This document shows, piece after piece, positions 1 to 5,949 of a stretch of 9,242 nt of DNA (positions within the stretch are counted from its first letter, which is position 1; each line of letters starts with the position of its first letter). This DNA is from Candidatus Methylomirabilota bacterium (GTDB lineage Bacteria > Methylomirabilota > Methylomirabilia > Methylomirabilales > 2-02-FULL-66-22). The notes beneath the pieces are model-generated. The model made no database searches, was not told the origin of the DNA, and was given only the letters and a program-made list of their open reading frames with translations. The stretch spans positions 1 to 9,242 of the forward strand of contig JACQXP010000226.1 of NCBI GenBank assembly GCA_016208645.1, read 5' to 3'. The position numbers and the translations under genes are program-made.

Positions 1-584
1 ATGCCCTGCGCTTCGATTTCGCCACGCACTTCGGCGATCATCCCGCCCGCGGCGGGATCCGGGTGGTGGCCAACATTCCCTACTACATCACCACACCCCT
101 CATCCTTCGCCTCCTGCGACTCCGGGAGGTGTTCGACGCGCTGTACCTGACGGTGCAGCGAGAGGTGGCAGAGCGCATCAGCGCCGGCCCGGGGGGCAAG
201 ACCTACGGCGCCCTCACCCTGGCCTGCCAGTATCGCGCCGAGGCGCGACCGGGCCTCCGCATCCCGCGGGGCGCCTTCTACCCGGAGCCGGAGGTGGCCT
301 CCACCCTCCTCCGGTTCGATCTGCTGGACACCCCACGCGTCGCGGTGGCGAGCGAGGCCCGGCTCTTCGCCGTGATCCGGGCAGCCTTCGGCCAGCGGCG
401 CAAGACGCTCCGGAATGCGCTGCTGCACCACGGGTGGCCGGCGGCCGGCCTGGACGCCGCCCTGCAGGCCTGCGGCATCGCGGGAGGGCGACGGGGGGAG
501 ACCCTGACGCTGGAGGAATTCGCCCGGCTGAGCCAGGCGCTGCCGACTCGGTATACTGCCGACAGCGACAGTGAGATCCGATAG
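1..584 (+). CDS. rsmA: 16S rRNA (adenine1518-N6/adenine1519-N6)-dimethyltransferase RsmA (KsgA), 5'-truncated by the window edge
   Basis: RsmA uses S-adenosylmethionine to dimethylate two adjacent adenines in the 3'-terminal helix of 16S rRNA late in 30S assembly. The reading frame is open from base 3 to the TAG at 582-584, giving 193 visible codons; about the first 80 residues, including the SAM-binding glycine loop, lie outside the window. The catalytic N-I-P-Y motif of the family (NIPYYI) is encoded from base 72. Further on come the family signatures GAFYPEPEV and, near the C-terminus, AFGQRRKTLRNAL. A GTG at base 63 is an internal codon, not the start, because homologous sequence (RFDFATHFGD...RVVAN) continues upstream in frame. 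The last dozen residues (RYTADSDSEIR) are encoded inside a short-unit repeat that continues into the following gap, so the C-terminal tail may be a late, non-conserved addition. Identification is firm. Confidence 0.95.
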   Translation, partial: ALRFDFATHFGDHPARGGIRVVANIPYYITTPLILRLLRLREVFDALYLTVQREVAERISAGPGGKTYGALTLACQYRAEARPGLRIPRGAFYPEPEVASTLLRFDLLDTPRVAVASEARLFAVIRAAFGQRRKTLRNALLHHGWPAAGLDAALQACGIAGGRRGETLTLEEFARLSQALPTRYTADSDSEIR

Positions 585-667
585 CGATCGCCAACGGCGA
601 AAGCCGACAGGGATCGCCGACAGCCAGGGCGCACGGGGAAACGGACAGCGACTCGGATATCGCTGTC
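552..667. repeat. Degenerate GCCGACAG/GCGACA short-unit repeat with terminal hairpin, in the rsmA-pncB gap
   Basis: GCCGACAG occurs exactly three times (558-565, 603-610, 616-623). GATCGCC occurs twice (586-592, 612-618), as does GACAGCGAC (561-569, 644-652). The right end forms a perfect 8-bp inverted repeat, GACAGCGA (644-651) with TCGCTGTC (660-667), around an 8-base loop, ending about ten bases before the ribosome binding site of the next gene. There is no T-tract, so it is not a classical intrinsic terminator. The array starts inside the last codons of rsmA and fills most of the 107-base gap. Its function is unknown. Confidence 0.6.
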
Positions 668-691
668 GCAAGAGAAGGGGACGCGACCGCA

Positions 692-1858
692 ATGACTGAA
701 CGGTTGTTTCACACGGCCAAGGACGAAGAGATCAAGGCCGGTCAGATCACGGACGTCTACTTCCTGCGGACCCTGGAGATCCTCAAGCGACAGGGGATCA
801 CCAAGCGCGCCGTGGCCGAGGTGATCCTGAAGAGCTTCCCGCCCGGCTGGTCCTGGGGGGTGCTGGCCGGCATCGAGGAGGCGGCGGCGCTGCTCACCGG
901 CCTGCCGGTCACGGTGCAGGCCTTCCCGGAGGGCACGCTCTTCGGCGCCATGCAGCCGGTCCTGGTGATCGAGGGCCGCTACATCGACTTCGCCCATTAC
1001 GAGACGGCGCTCCTGGGGCTCCTGTGCCAGGCTTCGGGGGTGGCCACCAAGGCCGCCCGGTGCAAGAAGGCGGCGGCCGGTCACCCGGTGGTGAGCTTCG
1101 GAGCCCGGCGCATGCACCCGGCCCTGGCCCCCATGATCGAGCGCAACGCCTACCTGGGCGGCTGCGACGGGGTGGCCGTGGTGAAGAGCGCCGAGCTCAT
1201 CAAGGTCGAGCCGAGCGGGACCATGCCCCATTCCCTGATCCTCATGCTCGGAGACACGGTGGTGGCGGCGAAGGCCTTTCACGAGATCGTTGACCGGGCC
1301 GTGCGCCGGGTGGTGCTGGTCGACACCTTCGGGGACGAGAAGATGGAGGCGGTGCGGGTGGCCGAGGCGCTGGGGCCGGACCTGTACGCGGTTCGACTGG
1401 ATACCCCCGCCTCGCGCCGGGGGGACCTGGTGGGCATCCTGCGGGAGGTCCGCTGGGAGCTGGATCTGCGGGGCTTCCATCACGTCCGGCTCTTCGTGAG
1501 CGGCGGCCTGGACGAAGACGAGATCCTGCGCCTGAATTCCGTGGCGGACGCGTACGGCGTGGGGACCTGCATCAGCAATGCGCCCGTCCTGAACTTCTCC
1601 ATGGACATCGTAGAGGTGGACGGCGTCCCGGTGGCGAAGCGAGGAAAACTCTCGGGCCGGAAGGCGGTGTATCGCTGTGCCGACTGCGGGCGCATCCGGG
1701 TGGTCCCTGTCGCGGGGCCGCGCCCCGACTGCTGCGGTGGAGGACTCACCGCCCTGCTGCAGCCCCTCGTGCAGGGCGGCCGGCTGGTCCGGTCGCTTCC
1801 GGATGTGCAGACGATCCGGCAGCAGGTCCTGGCCGCCCTCGATACGGTCTCCCTGTGA
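692..1858 (+). CDS. pncB: Nicotinate phosphoribosyltransferase, archaeal-type with C-terminal zinc-knuckle-like segment
   Basis: The 388-residue protein matches the short, archaeal-like nicotinate phosphoribosyltransferases (Thermoplasma type). These condense nicotinate with phosphoribosyl pyrophosphate, using ATP, to give nicotinate mononucleotide in the Preiss-Handler NAD salvage pathway. Visible family features are SFGARR at residues 135-140, EPSGTMPHS at 173-181 with the likely active-site His180, LDTP at 236-239, and the phosphate-binding strand region FVSGGLDE (268-275) followed by GVGT (289-292). The C-terminal part carries Cys329, Cys332, Cys347 and Cys348, corresponding to the zinc-knuckle region of this subfamily, although the second pair is adjacent rather than CxxC. 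The ATG at 692 is preceded by AGAAGGGG about ten bases upstream. Repeat-filled gaps separate the gene from rsmA and thiL, but transcription could run through all three. Nicotinate preference over nicotinamide is inferred from the family. Confidence 0.9.
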   Translation: MTERLFHTAKDEEIKAGQITDVYFLRTLEILKRQGITKRAVAEVILKSFPPGWSWGVLAGIEEAAALLTGLPVTVQAFPEGTLFGAMQPVLVIEGRYIDFAHYETALLGLLCQASGVATKAARCKKAAAGHPVVSFGARRMHPALAPMIERNAYLGGCDGVAVVKSAELIKVEPSGTMPHSLILMLGDTVVAAKAFHEIVDRAVRRVVLVDTFGDEKMEAVRVAEALGPDLYAVRLDTPASRRGDLVGILREVRWELDLRGFHHVRLFVSGGLDEDEILRLNSVADAYGVGTCISNAPVLNFSMDIVEVDGVPVAKRGKLSGRKAVYRCADCGRIRVVPVAGPRPDCCGGGLTALLQPLVQGGRLVRSLPDVQTIRQQVLAALDTVSL

Positions 1859-1872
1859 CCCCCGCAATGAAA

Positions 1873-1970
1873 AACCGACAACCGACAACGGACGACCGAC
1901 CATTGACCGGTTGTCGGTTGTCCGTTGTCAGTTTGAAATTGAAATTGTCCGTTGTCAGTTTGACATTGAG
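1873..1970. repeat. Heptamer repeat array (GTTGTCN type) that inverts midway, with a 13-bp stem, in the pncB-thiL gap
   Basis: From 1877 the sequence reads as heptamers GACAACC, GACAACG, GACGACC, GACCATT. From about 1909 it reads as the opposite-strand unit: GGTTGTC, GGTTGTC-like, CGTTGTC, AGTTTGA, and so on. The two halves form a perfect 13-bp stem, GACAACCGACAAC (1877-1889) with GTTGTCGGTTGTC (1910-1922), enclosing a 20-base loop. The right half also contains a 19-base exact direct repeat beginning TTGTCCGTTGTCAG (1918-1936 and 1945-1963), offset by 27 bases. The array is notably less GC-rich than its neighbours and stops just before the thiL ribosome binding site. Spurious ORFs over such arrays give SVVxCQ-like peptides. 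No T-tract follows the stem. Confidence 0.75.
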
Positions 1971-1976
1971 GGGCGC

Positions 1977-3035
1977 ATGGATCCTGCGCTAGCAGCTCTG
2001 GGCGAGTTCGGCCTGATCAACCTGATCCGTCAGCGCGTGCACCAGCGCTCGCCCGGGACCATCCTCGGGATCGGGGACGATGCCGCCCTGCTTGCGCTCC
2101 CGGCGGGGGGCGGGCTCCTGGTCACCACGGATATGCTGCTGGAGGGGATCCACTTTCAGTGGCACTGGGGTCGCCCCCGGGAACTGGGCCGCAAGGCCAT
2201 GGCGGTCAACGTCAGTGACATCGCCGCCATGGGAGGACGGCCCCTGCACGCCTTGCTGGGGCTGGCCATCCCCCCCGCCGGGCCCAGCCTGGCGGACCTG
2301 GAAGCCCTGTTGGCCGGCCTGGAAGAGGAGGCCGCGACCTACGGCATCACCCTGGTCGGGGGTGACACCTGCCGCTCGCAGAGCGGCCTGGTGCTGGCGG
2401 TGACGCTGCTGGGCACCCCCCCGCCGGGGCAGGCACTGCGGCGATCCGGGGCCAGGCCGGGCGACGGGCTCTGGGTGACGGGGATGCTGGGAGGAGCGGC
2501 CGCGGGCCTCCTGGCGCTGGAGCGGGGGCTGCGACCCGGTGCCCCATGGCCGGCGGACATCGCCAGGCCCGCCTGGCTCGGTGCGGCGGAGGAGGCGGCG
2601 ATCCAGGCGGCCATCGCCGTGCACCTGGCGCCCGTTCCCCGGCTCGCGGCGGGGCAGGCCCTGGTCGGATGCGCCACGGCCATGATCGACGTCAGCGACG
2701 GCGTGGCCTCGGATGCCGGTCACCTGTGCGCGGAGAGCCGGGTGGCAGCCCGCATCCTGGCGGGCCGGATTCCCATCCACCCCGGGGCCGCGGCCATGGG
2801 GCGCCTCACTGGTCGAGACCCGCTGGACCTCGCCCTGCGGGGCGGGGAGGATTACGAGTTGCTCTTCACCACCCCCACCGATCCGCGACCCATCCTGGGG
2901 GAGGTCGCCCCAGGCCTGGCGGTCACCCGGATCGGCGAGGTGTCTGCGGGTCAGCCGGTCCCCAGGCTGGCCCGTGAGGACGGCCGGGAGGAGATCCTGG
3001 CCGGCGGGTTCGATCACCTTCGGGTCTCCGGATGA
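1977..3035 (+). CDS. thiL: Thiamine-monophosphate kinase ThiL
   Basis: ThiL phosphorylates thiamine monophosphate with ATP to give thiamine diphosphate, the last step of cofactor synthesis in the cytoplasm. The 352-residue product is of usual or slightly large size and shows the AIRS/PurM-like fold signatures in order: GIGDDAA (31-37), TTDMLLEGIHF (50-60), NVSDIAAMGG (78-87), LVGGDT (126-131), IDVSDGV (237-243) and GGEDYELLFT (289-298). The conserved acidic residues that bind Mg and ATP in this family (Asp34/35, Asp52, Asp81, Asp130, Asp238/241) are present. The frame is open far upstream through the repeat array and into pncB. The ATG at 1977 is chosen because it follows GAGGGG (1968-1973), though with a short 3-base spacing, and because ThiL normally begins about ten residues before the GEFGLI motif. 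The stop overlaps a tiny downstream ORF in an ATGA arrangement. Confidence 0.95.
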   Translation: MDPALAALGEFGLINLIRQRVHQRSPGTILGIGDDAALLALPAGGGLLVTTDMLLEGIHFQWHWGRPRELGRKAMAVNVSDIAAMGGRPLHALLGLAIPPAGPSLADLEALLAGLEEEAATYGITLVGGDTCRSQSGLVLAVTLLGTPPPGQALRRSGARPGDGLWVTGMLGGAAAGLLALERGLRPGAPWPADIARPAWLGAAEEAAIQAAIAVHLAPVPRLAAGQALVGCATAMIDVSDGVASDAGHLCAESRVAARILAGRIPIHPGAAAMGRLTGRDPLDLALRGGEDYELLFTTPTDPRPILGEVAPGLAVTRIGEVSAGQPVPRLAREDGREEILAGGFDHLRVSG

Positions 3036-3103
3036 TGCTGTCCCGGGAGCTCGCAGGGCTGGTCGTGGCCCTGTCCGACGGGGTCCGCGGTCCCCGCGCA
3101 TGA
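3032..3103 (+). CDS. Doubtful 23-residue ORF overlapping the thiL stop
   Basis: An ATG at 3032 overlaps the thiL stop codon (ATGA) and opens a 23-codon frame, MMLSRELAGLVVALSDGVRG plus three residues, ending at TGA 3101-3103, 17 bases before the next gene. The start position is typical of translational coupling, and the peptide has a short amphipathic/hydrophobic stretch. Nothing in it is recognisable. It may be only a chance frame, a remnant of an eroded gene, or a spacer translated to keep ribosomes on the message up to the strong binding site at 3110-3117. I list it because it fills an otherwise empty gap. Confidence 0.2.
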   Translation: MMLSRELAGLVVALSDGVRGPRA

Positions 3104-3120
3104 GGCGAGAGGAGGAGAGG

Positions 3121-3555
3121 ATGTCCGACGACTTTCGCATTCGCTTCCGCGCCGGACGGGCGCGGCTCAGGACGGCGCTGCAGGGCGCCGTGACTGTCCT
3201 GGCGTTCACCGAATCGGGACGCATGCGCCGGATGCGCTTGCCCACGCGCCTGCTGGTCGCTACCAGCCTCATCCTGCTGATCCTGGTGGCCGGTTCCACG
3301 GTCTCGATCCTGAGCCTCTTCCGCGGCCAGGTGGACCTGGCGCGCATGGCGTATCTCGAACGGGAGAACCGGTCCCTCACCTCGCTCCTGGAGGGGCAGG
3401 CGGAACAGCTCAGCCGGTTGAAACTGGAGGTCGCGCGGCTCAAAGAGTTCGAGGAGAACCTCCGCGTCGTCTCCGGGCTCGACTCCCAGACGACGCCGAT
3501 GGTGGGGACCGGCCAGGCTCGCGGGGCCCGGCAGGAATTGCCACGGAAACGATAA
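3121..3555 (+). CDS. Membrane-anchored coiled-coil protein resembling the N-terminus of M23/LytM-type peptidases, catalytic domain absent
   Basis: The 144-residue protein has a short basic cytoplasmic segment (1-41), one hydrophobic segment at about 42-67, and a predicted periplasmic coiled coil at about 69-118 with heptad-like Leu/Glu spacing (LERENRSLTSLLEGQ...). A basic, probably unstructured tail follows. The pattern of an SGRMRRMRLP stretch before the membrane segment, then a coiled coil ending in NLRVVSGLD, is the usual N-terminal half of membrane-bound M23 metallopeptidases, which are about 300 residues or more. Here a stop follows where the HxxxD/HxH peptidase domain would begin, and cheR starts soon after, so no displaced catalytic domain exists in another frame. 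The ATG at 3121 has an excellent binding site (AGGAGG at 3110-3115). It could be a relic, or a functional scaffold or regulator in the envelope. FtsL/DivIC-like topology is a weaker alternative. Confidence 0.7.
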   Translation: MSDDFRIRFRAGRARLRTALQGAVTVLAFTESGRMRRMRLPTRLLVATSLILLILVAGSTVSILSLFRGQVDLARMAYLERENRSLTSLLEGQAEQLSRLKLEVARLKEFEENLRVVSGLDSQTTPMVGTGQARGARQELPRKR

Positions 3556-3626
3556 CGGGACGGAACGAGCGTTTGCCTCCTCCACACCCAGCGGGAAGAA
3601 TGGCCGGAGGAAACCGGGACGGGGGA

Positions 3627-4520
3627 ATGGCTCCGGGCACCCCGCGAACCGCAACCCGCATCGTCGGCCCCGGCCTCCAGGGCAAGCTGGAAGCCGAGGC
3701 CTTCTCCGGGCTGCGCGATCTCATCCTCCGGGCCGGGGGGATTGACCTCGATCTCTACAAGGAGAAGTGCGTCCTTCGCCGGATTACCGTCCGCCAGCGC
3801 GCCTGCGGGGCGCCGAGCCTGCGCGCCTACCTGAAGCTGGTGAGCAGCGATCCGGCGGAGCGAAGTCGGCTGGTCAAGGCCCTGACTATCCACGTCTCCC
3901 AGTTCTTCCGGAACCCGAGCACCTTCCGGGCGATCCAGGAGGAGATCCTCCCCAGCATCCTCACAAGAAAGCAGAGGGGCGGCGGCCGCGCCCTGCGCCT
4001 GTGGAGCGTGGGGTGTGCCCACGGGGAGGAGCCCTATTCCCTGGCCATCCTCCTGCTGGAGACGGGCGCGCAGGCCCTGCAAGACTACTCCAGCTCCATC
4101 TACGCGACCGACATCGACCCGACCAGCCTGCAGCACGCCAAGGAGGCGCGCTACCCGGAGGCCAGCCTGGTGCAGGTCCCGGCCCGCTGGCGCCAGCGGT
4201 ATTTCCTCCCGGACCGGGACCGCTACGTGGTGGTCCCCGAGGTCCGTCGCCTGGTCTTTTTCAAGGGACACAATATTCTGGATCCGCTGCCCTTCGGTCG
4301 CATTGACCTGCTGGTCTGTCGGAACGTGCTGATCTACATGACGGAGGTGCTGCAGGAGCGCGTGCTCCTGGCGCTCTCCGAGGCCCTCAACCCCGGGGGC
4401 TTCCTGGTCCTGGGCAAGGTGGAGGGGCTGGCCGGCGCGGCCCGGGATTGCTTCGAGCCGGTGGACGTCGCCGAGCGGATCTACCGGAAGCCCGAGCTGC
4501 GGTCGACCCGGGCGGCGTAG
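3627..4520 (+). CDS. cheR: Chemotaxis protein methyltransferase CheR
   Basis: CheR transfers methyl groups from SAM to glutamates in the cytoplasmic domain of chemoreceptors and works against CheB in adaptation. From the chosen start the product is 297 residues. It has the N-terminal helical CheR domain (about 22-90), TIHVSQFFRNP (87-97), the SAM-binding loop WSVGCAHGEEPYS (126-138), ATDID (160-164) and CRNVLIYM (231-238), and ends normally after LNPGGFLVLGKVE (254-266). Two signature positions differ from the common forms GC(S/T)GEEPYS and LGHSE: His132 and the GKVE ending. The start is uncertain. ATG 3627 has GGAGGA 15 bases upstream and gives a usual length; ATG 3600 and TTG 3573 are in-frame alternatives with weaker binding sites. 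No pentapeptide-binding insertion could be judged by eye. It is the first gene of the chemosensory cluster, separated from mcp by a promoter-bearing gap. Confidence 0.93.
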   Translation: MAPGTPRTATRIVGPGLQGKLEAEAFSGLRDLILRAGGIDLDLYKEKCVLRRITVRQRACGAPSLRAYLKLVSSDPAERSRLVKALTIHVSQFFRNPSTFRAIQEEILPSILTRKQRGGGRALRLWSVGCAHGEEPYSLAILLLETGAQALQDYSSSIYATDIDPTSLQHAKEARYPEASLVQVPARWRQRYFLPDRDRYVVVPEVRRLVFFKGHNILDPLPFGRIDLLVCRNVLIYMTEVLQERVLLALSEALNPGGFLVLGKVEGLAGAARDCFEPVDVAERIYRKPELRSTRAA

Positions 4521-4570
4521 CACCACCCGTCCCGGGGGGCGCGAGGGCGCTCGGAATCGGGGCTTTCTGC

Positions 4571-4599
4571 TTGACTTCGGTAGAGGGTCTGGGTATGGT
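4571..4599 (+). promoter_or_regulatory. Putative sigma70-type promoter upstream of the mcp-cheW-cheY-cheB-cheA operon
   Basis: TTGACT (4571-4576) is separated by exactly 17 bases from TATGGT (4594-4599), matching five of six and four of six consensus positions. It lies in the only sizeable gap of the chemosensory cluster (4521-4680), leaving an untranslated leader of roughly 75 bases before the mcp start. In such GC-rich DNA a correctly spaced match is unlikely to be common, but no transcription data are available. The rest of the gap shows no terminator; only a 4-bp GCGC stem at about 4537-4548 was seen. Confidence 0.5.
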
Positions 4600-4666
4600 A
4601 CCTCGCACGTATCGGCCGAGAATGCTCCCGGAGGCGACGCGGCAGCACATCCGGCGGAGTCCCTGC

Positions 4667-4675
4667 AGGGAGGGG
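4667..4675 (+). promoter_or_regulatory. Strong ribosome binding site of mcp
   Basis: AGGGAGGGG lies with its GGAGG core (4669-4673) seven bases before the ATG at 4681. This fixes the mcp start and supports efficient translation of the first gene of the operon. Confidence 0.75.
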
Positions 4676-4680
4676 TAGCC

Positions 4681-5949
4681 ATGGAATCCGCGACGACGAT
4701 CGGCAAGAAACTGTACGCCGGCTTTCTCCTGGTCATCTTCGCCACGGTCGTCCTGTCCGGCCTGCTCTCCCTGGTGCTCCGGCGGTTTCTTCCCCAGGAG
4801 TACATCTTCATCATCACGGGGCTGCTGGCCATCGTGGCCGGCATGGTCCTGGCCTTCGTCATGTCCAGGAGCTTGACCACCGAGATCCGGTCCCTGGCCA
4901 TGACGGCCGGTACCGTGGCGGAAGGCGACCTGACCCGGGACGTGCCGGTGAACACGTCGGACGAGGTGGGGGAACTGGCGGCGACCTTCAACCTGATGGT
5001 GGGAAGCCTGCGGGACATCGTGCGCGAGGTCAAGACGACCTCGGACGCCGTGACCAGTTCGGCCATGGCGCTGTCCGCCTCGGCCGAGGAGATGAATGCC
5101 TCCACCGAGGAAATCGCCGCCACGGTCGAGCAGATCGCCAAGGGGGCGGAGCACCAGGCCGGCCTGGTGGAGCAGACCTCCAAGGTGATGCGGGAGATGG
5201 CCAACTCCATCAACGAGATCGCGGCCCGCGCCAAGTCGGCGGCCGAGGCGGCAGCCGAGGCGGGCTATACGGCGCAGACCGGCGGCAAGTCGGCCCGCGA
5301 GGCCATGGAAAAGATGAAGGGGGTCTTCAGCATCATCGAGGGCGCCGCCGGCGGGGTGAAGGGCTTCAGCGAGAAGACCCAGCAGATCGGCACCATCGTG
5401 GACGTCATCACGAGGATCGCACAGCAGACGCACCTCCTGGCCCTGAACGCCACCATCGAGGCGGCACGGGCAGGCGAGGCGGGCCGGGGCTTCGCCGTCG
5501 TGGCCGAGGAGGTGCGGAAGCTCGCCACCGAGGCCGCCGGCTCCGCCGAGAAGATCGCGGAGATCATCAAGCAGATCCAGGCGGAGAACAGCAAGGTGGC
5601 CGGCTCCATCGAGGTGGCCACGCGGGAGATCACCTCGGGTCGCGAGGTGCTGACCTACACCGGCGATGCCCTGGAAGACATCGTGCGGGTGGTGGTGGAG
5701 GAGGTCAAGAAGGTGCAGGAGATCTCCGCCCTCACCCAGCAGCAGACCCAGGGGGCCCAGGCGTTGGTGAAGACGATCGACGAGATCGCCAAGGTGGCCG
5801 AGGACAACGCCGCCTCCACGGAGGAAGCCTCGGCGGCGACCACGGAGCAGACGGCCTCCATGGAACAGATGGCCCAGTCCGCCCAGCAGTTGAGCCGACT
5901 GGCGGACACACTCAAGACGCTGGTGGCGCGATTCAATGTCGGAGCCTGA
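4681..5949 (+). CDS. Methyl-accepting chemotaxis protein with no extracytoplasmic sensor domain
   Basis: The 422-residue receptor has two membrane segments (about 13-33 and 41-62) joined by only about eight residues (RRFLPQEY). A HAMP linker (about 61-115; GDLTRDV, TSDEVGELAATFN) and a long signalling coiled coil follow. The hairpin tip that contacts CheA and CheW is intact at about 245-281 (QTHLLALNATIEAARAGE, GRGFAVVAEEVRKLA), with His251 where Asn is commonest. Each arm of the hairpin is about 150 residues. Candidate methylation sites are the EE pair at 136-137 in SAEEMNAS and Glu/Gln-rich segments at about 379-397. The C-terminus (FNVGA) lacks the NWETF-like CheR/CheB tether. With no ligand-binding domain it may sense membrane state, an intracellular cue, or a partner protein through the membrane hairpin; this is inference. 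The last 14 bases overlap cheW. Confidence 0.93.
   Translation: MESATTIGKKLYAGFLLVIFATVVLSGLLSLVLRRFLPQEYIFIITGLLAIVAGMVLAFVMSRSLTTEIRSLAMTAGTVAEGDLTRDVPVNTSDEVGELAATFNLMVGSLRDIVREVKTTSDAVTSSAMALSASAEEMNASTEEIAATVEQIAKGAEHQAGLVEQTSKVMREMANSINEIAARAKSAAEAAAEAGYTAQTGGKSAREAMEKMKGVFSIIEGAAGGVKGFSEKTQQIGTIVDVITRIAQQTHLLALNATIEAARAGEAGRGFAVVAEEVRKLATEAAGSAEKIAEIIKQIQAENSKVAGSIEVATREITSGREVLTYTGDALEDIVRVVVEEVKKVQEISALTQQQTQGAQALVKTIDEIAKVAEDNAASTEEASAATTEQTASMEQMAQSAQQLSRLADTLKTLVARFNVGA

Noticed and set aside
552..557. TATACT as a -10 element for pncB
   Set aside because: It lies within rsmA codons and no -35-like hexamer is found 16-18 bases upstream.
278..1903. 541-codon minus-strand frame opposite rsmA and pncB
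   Set aside because: Low-complexity Arg/His/Gly/Pro-rich translation, antisense to clear homologues and starting inside the repeat array.
1877..1922. Intrinsic terminator after pncB
   Set aside because: The 13-bp stem has a 20-base loop, is not followed by a T-tract, and belongs to a longer heptamer array.
1960..1965. Perfect TTGACA as a -35 element for thiL
   Set aside because: It is part of the repeat array, and no -10-like hexamer is found at the right distance; a start site would fall inside thiL.
1873..1970. CRISPR array
   Set aside because: Units are 7 bases and degenerate, with no unique spacers and no cas genes nearby.
4448..4678. 76-codon + strand frame across the end of cheR and the cheR-mcp gap
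   Set aside because: It starts inside cheR in another frame, has no coding character or binding site, and spans the promoter candidate.
1989..5234. Very long open frame (about 1080 codons) on the minus strand across thiL, the coiled-coil gene, cheR and mcp
   Set aside because: It is antisense to four well-supported + strand genes, has no recognisable domains and is a common artefact of GC-rich codon use.
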